A stretch of DNA of 64,000 nucleotides from Cronobacter universalis NCTC 9529. GTDB lineage: Bacteria > Pseudomonadota > Gammaproteobacteria > Enterobacterales > Enterobacteriaceae. Positions 54,746-64,000 of the stretch are shown one piece after another. The notes beneath the pieces were generated by a model. It saw only the letters and a program-made list of their open reading frames with translations, ran no database searches and was not told where the DNA came from. The stretch spans positions 2,418,001-2,482,000 of the forward strand of contig NZ_CP012257.1 in the NCBI RefSeq assembly GCF_001277175.1, written 5' to 3'. Each line of letters begins with the position of its first letter. Within the stretch, counting starts at the first letter, position 1. A program made the position numbers and the translations under genes.

Positions 54746-55019
54746 CGCTACGCTCCTTTATTTCATAAAAAGATAAGTGTGGAACACAATCGGCAAGCGC
54801 GCCAGCCGTAAGCGAAGCGTGAAGTAAGGACTTCACAATGCCTTGTTTGATAAATGGATCCTCAACGAGATTAGGATTTTTAGCGCGCTTAGTGAAAAGT
54901 CAGGCCATAGCCGTAAAAAAGCGTAAATAACCCCGCGTAACCGCGCATTTTTTGGTAGTTTTACGGTCAGCCTTACTCCTCACTATAATGATTATCACCT
55001 GCTTCTCTGGAGAATTAAC

Positions 55020-56123
55020 GTGACCAAAACAAGCCATGAGGCGATGAAGACCCGCCATAAGGAGTCTTCTCTCATTTTCCCGGTATTAGCGCTGGCGGTG
55101 CTGGCGTTCTGGGGTTCCAGCCAGTCGCTGCCAGTGATTGTCGGCATCAACGCGCTGGCGCTCGTCGCTATCCTGAGCAGCGCGTTTAGCGTGGTGCGCC
55201 ACGCGGATGTGCTGGCGCACCGCCTCGGCGAGCCATACGGATCGCTGATTCTGAGTCTTTCAGTCGTTATCCTCGAAGTGAGTCTGATCTCCGCGTTAAT
55301 GGCCACCGGCGACGCCGCGCCGACGCTGATGCGCGATACGCTGTATTCGATCATTATGATTGTCACCGGGGGGCTGGTGGGCGTGGCGCTGCTGCTGGGC
55401 GGGCGTAAGTTCGCCACGCAGTATGTGAATCTCTTCGGCATTAAACAGTATCTGATCGCCCTCTTCCCGCTGGCGGTGATTGTGCTGGTGTTTCCGATGG
55501 CGCTGCCGGGCGGCAATTTCTCTACCGGCCAGTCGCTGCTGGTGGCGGCTATCTCGGCGGCGATGTACGGCGTGTTTTTGCTGATCCAGACCAAAACGCA
55601 CCAGAGCCTGTTTGTCTACGAGCATGAAGACGAAGGCGACGACGACGACCCGCACCACGGTAAACCGTCTGCTCACAGCAGCCTGTGGCACGCCGTCTGG
55701 CTGATTGTGCATCTGATTGCGGTCATTGCGGTAACCAAAATGAACGCCAGCCCGCTGGAAGCGCTGTTAAGCCATCTTAACGCGCCGGTGTCGTTTACCG
55801 GTTTCCTGGTGGCGCTGCTGATCCTCTCGCCGGAAGGCCTGGGCGCGCTGAAAGCGGTATTGAATAATCAGGTGCAGCGCGCTATGAATCTCTTTTTCGG
55901 CTCGGTGCTGGCGACGATTTCGCTGACGGTGCCGACGGTGACGATTATCGCGATTCTGACCGGCAACGATCTTCACTTCGCGCTCGGCGCGCCGGAGATG
56001 GTGGTGATGCTCGCCGCGCTGATGCTGTGCCAGATTTCGTTTTCCACCGGGCGCACGAATGTGCTGAACGGCAGCGCGCATCTGGCGCTGTTCGCGGCCT
56101 ACCTGATGACGATTTTCGCGTAG
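55020..56123 (+). CDS. chaA: sodium–potassium/proton antiporter ChaA
   Basis: Inner-membrane cation/proton antiporter of the CaCA superfamily that expels sodium, calcium or potassium at alkaline pH; 367 residues against 366 in E. coli. About eleven helices are evident. The two conserved repeats contain GEPYGSLILSLSVVILEVSLI and LILSPEGLGALKAVLNN, and the acidic loop EDEGDDDDPHHG is typical of ChaA. The start is GTG with GGAG eight bases upstream. BoxC-like repeats follow its stop directly. Confidence 0.95.
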   Translation: MTKTSHEAMKTRHKESSLIFPVLALAVLAFWGSSQSLPVIVGINALALVAILSSAFSVVRHADVLAHRLGEPYGSLILSLSVVILEVSLISALMATGDAAPTLMRDTLYSIIMIVTGGLVGVALLLGGRKFATQYVNLFGIKQYLIALFPLAVIVLVFPMALPGGNFSTGQSLLVAAISAAMYGVFLLIQTKTHQSLFVYEHEDEGDDDDPHHGKPSAHSSLWHAVWLIVHLIAVIAVTKMNASPLEALLSHLNAPVSFTGFLVALLILSPEGLGALKAVLNNQVQRAMNLFFGSVLATISLTVPTVTIIAILTGNDLHFALGAPEMVVMLAALMLCQISFSTGRTNVLNGSAHLALFAAYLMTIFA

Positions 56124-56130
56124 AGGTTTT

Positions 56131-56230
56131 GGTGGGTGCGCTGCGCTGGGACGGTGGGTGCGCTTCGCTTACCCACCCTACGAAAACAGGCAAGCAGCAA
56201 TGTAGGGCGGGTAAGCGAAGCGCACCCGCC
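56131..56230. repeat. cluster of BoxC-like palindromes between chaA and kdsA
   Basis: A truncated unit (56131–56150), a full unit (56153–56181) and an opposite full unit (56202–56230) share the core of the copies near 49.0–49.4 kb. The two full units face each other, so the transcript could form one large hairpin. E. coli carries ldr/rdl toxin–antitoxin repeats in this neighbourhood; none is present here. Confidence 0.75.
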
Positions 56231-56244
56231 TTATTACCCCAATA

Positions 56245-56269
56245 AAAAACCCCGCATCGCGGGGTTTTT
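56245..56269 (-). terminator. bidirectional terminator between chaA and kdsA
   Basis: The stem ACCCCGC / GCGGGGT with an ATC loop is flanked by five A and five T. It can end the hemA–kdsA operon on the minus strand and chaA on the plus strand. Confidence 0.9.
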
Positions 56270-56288
56270 CTTTGTACGGCCGGGTCGA

Positions 56289-57989
<1,701 letters not shown>

Positions 57990-57993
<4 letters not shown>

Positions 57994-58385
57994 ATCAACC
58001 CCAATAGCGGTACTTTAGTGGTGGCGAGTTTCACGATGATGTAAAGCACCACCAGCCCAAGCAGGAAGGCAATCCAGCGGACCTGCTGGCTGCGCGGGCG
58101 ACGCCCGAGCGCGATAAAGCCTAAAACGATATAGATGATAACGCCAAAGAGCTTTTCAGTCAGCCATGCGCCCTGTGGGGTAAAAGGATAAAAATGCGTG
58201 ATAAGCACCAGCGCGACGCCGCTGCCGAGCAGTACGGTGTCGTTGACGTGCGGCACGATGCGCACCCAGCGCTTTGAGGACATCGGCGAGCTGCGGTACT
58301 GCCACCAGTAGCGCAAAATAAACAAACTGATGGAAATCACCACCGTCAGAATATGTAAGTGTTTTACTGCAAAATAAGCGGCCAT
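57990..58385 (-). CDS. sirB2: SirB2 family membrane protein
   Basis: Small inner-membrane protein of 131 residues with four hydrophobic helices, starting MAAYFAVKHLHILTVVISI. The conserved arginine-rich loop ALGRRPRSQQVRW lies between the last two helices. The function is unknown. It lies six bases after prmC and overlaps sirB1 by four, so it is fully embedded in the hemA–kdsA operon. Confidence 0.94.
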
Positions 58386-58391
58386 GCTGCC

Positions 58392-59249
58392 TTACTCCTG
58401 TGTGTTGCGATCCTGCGTGTCGCGATAGTGTCCCAGCGTCAGACGTTCATTACCGCCGTAATCGCGGCAGGTTTCAACGCCCTGATAACCTGCGCGCTCA
58501 AAAAGTTCGCGCACCGCCCCGCCCTGCCGCCAGCCATGCTCCAGCAATAGCCCGCCGCCATCCTCAAGAAAGCGCCGCGCCCCGACAATCAGGGTTTCAA
58601 GATCCGCCAGCCCGGCGTTGTCCGCCACCAGCGCGCTTTTCGGTTCAAAACGCACGTCGCCCTGTGAAAGATGTGGGTCATCGCCGTCAATATACGGCGG
58701 ATTGCTGACGATAAGCGAAAAACGCGCGTCCGTCAGCGCGGAAAACCAGTGGCTTTGCAAAACCGTGACGTTATCGATGCCGAGCCGCTGCGCGTTGCGT
58801 TTCGCAAGCTCGACGGCCTCAGGGATAACATCAAGCGCGGTGACGTGGCAGTCAGGCCGCTCGGAGGCGAGCGCCAGCGCAATCGCGCCGGTGCCGGTGC
58901 CGAGATCGAGAATGCGGCACGGCGTGGCCGGCAGACGCGCCAGCGCCTGCTCCACCAGACATTCGGTATCGGGACGGGGGATAAGCGTTGCCGGGGAAAC
59001 TTCCAGCGGCAGCGACCAGAATTCACGCTGGCCGATGAGATAGGCCACCGGCTCGCCCGCGGCGCGGCGCGCCAGCAGGGCATCGAGCCGCGCGCATTCA
59101 TCCTCACTCAGCGTAGTTTCGCCGAAGGCGAGAATAAACGTGCGCGTCCTGCCGGTCACAAACCCCAGCAGGATCTCCGCGTCGCGGCGTGGCGATTCGC
59201 TTTCAGTGAGACGGTGGATGGCCTGTTTCAGCCACTGCTGATATTCCAT
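58392..59249 (-). CDS. prmC: release factor glutamine methyltransferase PrmC
   Basis: Methylates the glutamine of the GGQ motif in release factors 1 and 2, which speeds translation termination. It has 285 residues against 277 in E. coli; the extra residues are at the C-terminal end. The S-adenosylmethionine motif LDLGTGTGAIALALA and the catalytic NPPY in VSNPPYIDGDD are present. Its ATG overlaps the prfA stop by one base, so enzyme and substrate are coexpressed. Confidence 0.97.
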   Translation of the reverse strand: MEYQQWLKQAIHRLTESESPRRDAEILLGFVTGRTRTFILAFGETTLSEDECARLDALLARRAAGEPVAYLIGQREFWSLPLEVSPATLIPRPDTECLVEQALARLPATPCRILDLGTGTGAIALALASERPDCHVTALDVIPEAVELAKRNAQRLGIDNVTVLQSHWFSALTDARFSLIVSNPPYIDGDDPHLSQGDVRFEPKSALVADNAGLADLETLIVGARRFLEDGGGLLLEHGWRQGGAVRELFERAGYQGVETCRDYGGNERLTLGHYRDTQDRNTQE

Positions 59250-60331
59250 TACTCCTGCTCAGCCAGCGCCGCCAGCTGATCCGCCTGATGCTCCTGGATG
59301 ATCGGCTCGATGAGCGCGTCCAGTTTGCCTTCCATCACTTCGTCAAGACGGTAAAGCGTCAGGTTGATGCGGTGATCGGTCACGCGGCCCTGCGGGAAGT
59401 TGTAGGTGCGGTTGCGGTCAGAGCGATCGCCGCTGCCCAGCAGGTTGCGGCGCGTGGACGCTTCCGCCTGCTGGCGTTTGGCCGCTTCCGCGGCGTGGAT
59501 GCGCGCGCCCAGCACCGCCAGCGCTTTGGCTTTGTTTTTATGCTGCGAACGCTCGTCCTGGCACTCCACTACGATGCCGGTCGGCAGATGGGTGATACGA
59601 ATGGCGGAATCGGTGGTGTTAACGTGCTGACCGCCCGCGCCGGAGGAGCGGAAGGTGTCGATACGCAGATCCGCCGGGTTGATGTCCGGCAGCTCGGCTT
59701 CCGGCAGCTCGGGCATCACCGCCACGGTGCAGGCGGAGGTATGAATACGGCCCTGGGATTCGGTCGCCGGGACGCGCTGTACGCGATGCCCGCCGGATTC
59801 AAACTTGAGACGCCCGTAAACGCCCTCGCCGCTGATTTTGGCAATCACTTCTTTATAGCCGCCATGCTCGCCTTCGCTGGCGCTCATGATCTCCACACGC
59901 CAGCGGCGCGATTCAGCGTAACGGCTGTACATACGGAACAGATCGCCTGCGAACAGCGCGGCTTCATCGCCTCCGGTGCCCGCGCGCACTTCCACATACG
60001 CGTTACGCTCATCGTCAGGATCTTTGGGCAGCAGCAGTAACTGGAGCTCCTGCTCCAGCGCTTCGCCCTTCGCTTTTGCTTCCAGCAGCTCATCCTGCGC
60101 CATATCGCGCATCTCCGGGTCGCTTAGCATCAGACGGGCGGTTTCCATATCTTCCTGGACCTGACGCCATTCAAGAAAACAGCGCGAAACGTCGCTCAGC
60201 TGGGCATACTCGCGCGACAGCGCGCGAAAACGCTCCTGATCGGCAAGCGTACCCGCATCGCCCAGCAGAGCCTGAACTTCTTCATGACGCTCCTGCAAGG
60301 CTTCCAGTTTGGCAACGATAGAAGGCTTCAT
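59249..60331 (-). CDS. prfA: peptide chain release factor 1
   Basis: Recognises UAA and UAG stop codons and triggers peptide release. At 360 residues it has the E. coli length. The GGQ loop is [15 protein letters not shown] around residue 235. The stop-codon recognition (PxT-type) region lies in [20 protein letters not shown]. It lies 37 bases downstream of hemA in the same operon. Confidence 0.97.
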   Translation of the reverse strand: MKPSIVAKLEALQERHEEVQALLGDAGTLADQERFRALSREYAQLSDVSRCFLEWRQVQEDMETARLMLSDPEMRDMAQDELLEAKAKGEALEQELQLLLLPKDPDDERNAYVEVRAGTGGDEAALFAGDLFRMYSRYAESRRWRVEIMSASEGEHGGYKEVIAKISGEGVYGRLKFESGGHRVQRVPATESQGRIHTSACTVAVMPELPEAELPDINPADLRIDTFRSSGAGGQHVNTTDSAIRITHLPTGIVVECQDERSQHKNKAKALAVLGARIHAAEAAKRQQAEASTRRNLLGSGDRSDRNRTYNFPQGRVTDHRINLTLYRLDEVMEGKLDALIEPIIQEHQADQLAALAEQE

Positions 60332-60368
60332 AGGCGGTAAATCACCCTGTAATTAGAATTGTGTTGTG

Positions 60369-61625
60369 CTACTCCAGCCCGAGGCTGTTGCGCAGAATAT
60401 GCAGGCGTTCATCATCCCCGTCACGGGCAGCCTGCTGAAGAGATTTGGTTGGGGTGTGGATCAGGCGGTTGGTCAGCTTGCGCGCCAGATCCTGCATGAT
60501 GGCTTCGGCGTCGCCGCCGGTGCGCAGCGCCGCCAGGGCTTTGCTGGTGAGCTCTTCGCGCACCTGATCGGCCTGGGCGCGATACTCGCGAATGGTCTCG
60601 CTGACGCTCTGGGCGCGCAGCCAGGCCATAAATTCGCAGGCTTCCTGCTCGACGATAGACTCCGCCTGCACCGCCGCCGCTTTACGCTGCGCCAGGTTGT
60701 GCTGGATGATGCTCTGGAGATCGTCGACGCTGTAGAGATAGGCGTTGGCAAGCTTGCCCACTTCCGGCTCGACATCGCGCGGCACGGCGATATCCACCAG
60801 CAGCATCGGCTGGTTGCGACGGGCCTTCAGCGCGCGCTCCATCATGCCTTTGCCGATAATCGGCAGCGGGCTTGCGGTGGAGCTGATGATAATATCCGCG
60901 TCTTTTAAACGCTCGTCGATCTCGCCAAGCCCGATGACCTCCGCGCCGACTTCATCCGCCAGGCGCTGGGCGCGCTCGCGGGTGCGGTTGGCGATGATCA
61001 TTTTCTGCACGTTGTGTTCGCGCAGATGGCGGGCCGCAAGCTCGATGGTTTCCCCCGCGCCGACCAGCATCACGGTGACCGTCGAGAGCGATTCGAAGAT
61101 CTGCCGCGCCAGCGTACAGGCGGCGAACGCTACTGATACCGCGCTGGCGCCGATATCCGTTTCAGTGCGCACGCGTTTGGCGACAGAGAAGGATTTCTGG
61201 AACATGCGCTCCAGCTCGCTGGCGTTCGCGTGGCCGCGACCGGAATCGGCAAAGGCTTTTTTCACCTGGCCTAAAATTTGCGGCTCGCCCAGCACCAGCG
61301 AATCGAGACCGCTGGCGACGCGCATCAGATGGCTGACGGCGTCGTTATCGTGGTGCCAGTAGAGGCTGTTGCGCACTTCTTCTTCATCGAGATGATGGTA
61401 GTCGCACAGCCAGCGCACGAGTTTGTCGTGCAGATTGTCCTGCTCCTCAACGCTCAGGTAAAGCTCGGTGCGGTTGCACGTCGAGAGCACCACGCCGCCC
61501 TGCACCATCGGCTGCGACAGCAGGCTTTCCAGCGCCTGGTCGAGCGTATCCGGCGAAAACGTCACGCGTTCTCGCAGCGAAACAGGAGCCGTCTTGTGGT
61601 TGATGCCGAGAGCTAACAGGGTCAT
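60369..61625 (-). CDS. hemA: glutamyl-tRNA reductase
   Basis: First committed enzyme of heme and siroheme synthesis; reduces glutamyl-tRNA to glutamate-1-semialdehyde with NADPH. It has 418 residues, the E. coli length, beginning [20 protein letters not shown]. The catalytic Cys50 is in STCNRTELY, and the NADPH motif [16 protein letters not shown] follows. The N-terminal region mediates heme-dependent proteolysis in enteric bacteria. An in-frame upstream extension reaches into the divergent lolB region and is not real coding. Siroheme for NasB in this window depends on this pathway. Confidence 0.97.
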   Translation of the reverse strand: MTLLALGINHKTAPVSLRERVTFSPDTLDQALESLLSQPMVQGGVVLSTCNRTELYLSVEEQDNLHDKLVRWLCDYHHLDEEEVRNSLYWHHDNDAVSHLMRVASGLDSLVLGEPQILGQVKKAFADSGRGHANASELERMFQKSFSVAKRVRTETDIGASAVSVAFAACTLARQIFESLSTVTVMLVGAGETIELAARHLREHNVQKMIIANRTRERAQRLADEVGAEVIGLGEIDERLKDADIIISSTASPLPIIGKGMMERALKARRNQPMLLVDIAVPRDVEPEVGKLANAYLYSVDDLQSIIQHNLAQRKAAAVQAESIVEQEACEFMAWLRAQSVSETIREYRAQADQVREELTSKALAALRTGGDAEAIMQDLARKLTNRLIHTPTKSLQQAARDGDDERLHILRNSLGLE

Positions 61626-61824
61626 GGAGCGGGAATAGTACCAGCGTTGATAAGGTTTGCTGTGCGCATCATACAGGATGCGTAAGGTCAATAAAAGAGA
61701 ACCGCCTCTTTTGGAGTAATAGACAGATACATGATTTAAGACAACTTGACCATAGACGCCCTCAGCCCCTGACGCTAGCATGAAGGGTTATAACCTCAAT
61801 CAACATCAAGGATTTGTTCCTGTT

Positions 61825-62447
61825 ATGGCGATTTCTTCTGTGCGTTTATGGTCTCTCGCCCCGCTGGCGAGCCTGGTGCTGACCGCCTGCGTCAGCCATG
61901 CCCCGCAAGGCCCGGGCAAAAGCCCCGACTCCCCTCAGTGGCGACAGCATCAGCAGCAGGTGCAAAACCTCGCTCAGTTCCAGACCCGCGGCGCCTTCGC
62001 CTATCTTTCCGACCAGCAGAAAGTCTACGCGCGTTTCTTCTGGCAGCAGACCGGCAAAGAAAACTATCGCCTGCTGCTCACCAACCCGCTCGGCAGCACC
62101 GAGCTTGAGCTGAACGCGAAGCCGGGCACGGTGGAGCTGGTCGATAACAAAGGCAAGCACTACCAGGCGACGGACGCCGAAGAGATGATCGGCAAACTGA
62201 CCGGTATGCCGATTCCGCTCAACAGCCTGCGCCAGTGGATTGTCGGCCTGCCGGGCGACGCGACTGACTACTCGCTCGACGACCAGTACCGCTTACGTGA
62301 AGTGAACTACACCCAGAACGGCAAGACCTGGAAAGTGGTGTACGGCGGCTATGACACCAAAACCCAGCCTGCTATGCCATCGAACCTGGAGCTGCGCGAA
62401 GGCGACCAGCGCATTAAGCTCAAAATGGATAACTGGATTGTTAAATA

Positions 62448-62448
<1 letters not shown>
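61825..62448 (+). CDS. lolB: outer-membrane lipoprotein receptor LolB
   Basis: Accepts lipoproteins from LolA and inserts them into the outer membrane. From the chosen ATG the product has 207 residues, as in E. coli. The lipobox is LTAC with Cys22 as the lipidated residue, and the next residue is Val, so it is sent to the outer membrane. Conserved stretches include [14 protein letters not shown] and [21 protein letters not shown]. It is divergent from hemA and overlaps ispE by one base. Confidence 0.96.

Positions 62449-64000
<1,552 letters not shown>

Noticed and set aside
61626..61781. N-terminal extension of HemA by 52 residues
   Set aside because: It runs into the divergent lolB region, and the internal ATG gives the exact length and start of enteric HemA.

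Overview
The window is chromosomal DNA from a member of the Enterobacteriaceae. Nearly every backbone gene matches its Escherichia coli counterpart in length and sequence, and the order opp–ychE–adhE–tdk–hns–galU–rssB–ychJ–purU–tRNA-Tyr–narIJHG–narK–narXL–ychO–ychN–cha–kdsA–sirB–prmC–prfA–hemA–lolB–ispE–prs is the E. coli order. The high G+C, the presence of assimilatory nas genes and a ugd/uge pair beside galU fit Cronobacter or a close relative (Franconibacter, Siccibacter, Enterobacter). The genus is an inference.

Layout. 1–7.4 kb: a cut-off ion channel gene, the oligopeptide permease operon oppABCDF (minus strand) and ychE. 7.8–12.4 kb: adhE, tdk and hns. 12.5–17 kb: a minus-strand series rssB, galU, ugd, uge that can convert UTP and glucose-1-phosphate to UDP-galacturonate. 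rssA, which lies between rssB and ychJ in E. coli, is absent. 17.3–18.7 kb: ychJ and purU. 18.77–19.24 kb: the tyrT-type promoter, one wrecked tRNA-Tyr copy carrying an insertion, and two intact tRNA-Tyr genes. 19.4–25.7 kb: an accessory block with two divergent XRE/MmyB-type regulator plus MFS transporter pairs and a divergent SDR/AraC pair.

25.9–37.1 kb: the respiratory nitrate system. It comprises narGHJI (membrane nitrate reductase), narK (nitrate/nitrite transport) and narXL (two-component control), with recognisable FNR and NarL sites. 37.1–39.2 kb: ychO and a periplasmic PEBP-family protein. 39.1–50.75 kb: the assimilatory nitrate system, with nasF-E-D (ABC import), a fused nasC–nasB reading frame, nasA, and the antiterminator gene nasR. 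A sigma-54 promoter and a leader terminator sit in front of nasF. The two nitrate systems, respiratory (oxygen controlled) and assimilatory (nitrogen controlled), are therefore neighbours.

50.8–56.1 kb: ychN, a chemoreceptor, a DUF1883-like small protein and chaC/chaB/chaA. 56.3–64 kb: the kdsA–sirB1–sirB2–prmC–prfA–hemA operon, then divergent lolB–ispE and the start of prs.

No completely unknown multi-gene system stands out. The points most worth a second look are the NasC–NasB fusion, the repeat-rich nasF–nasR spacer with a 26-bp perfect inverted repeat, the interrupted tRNA-Tyr copy, and the twin regulator/MFS modules.
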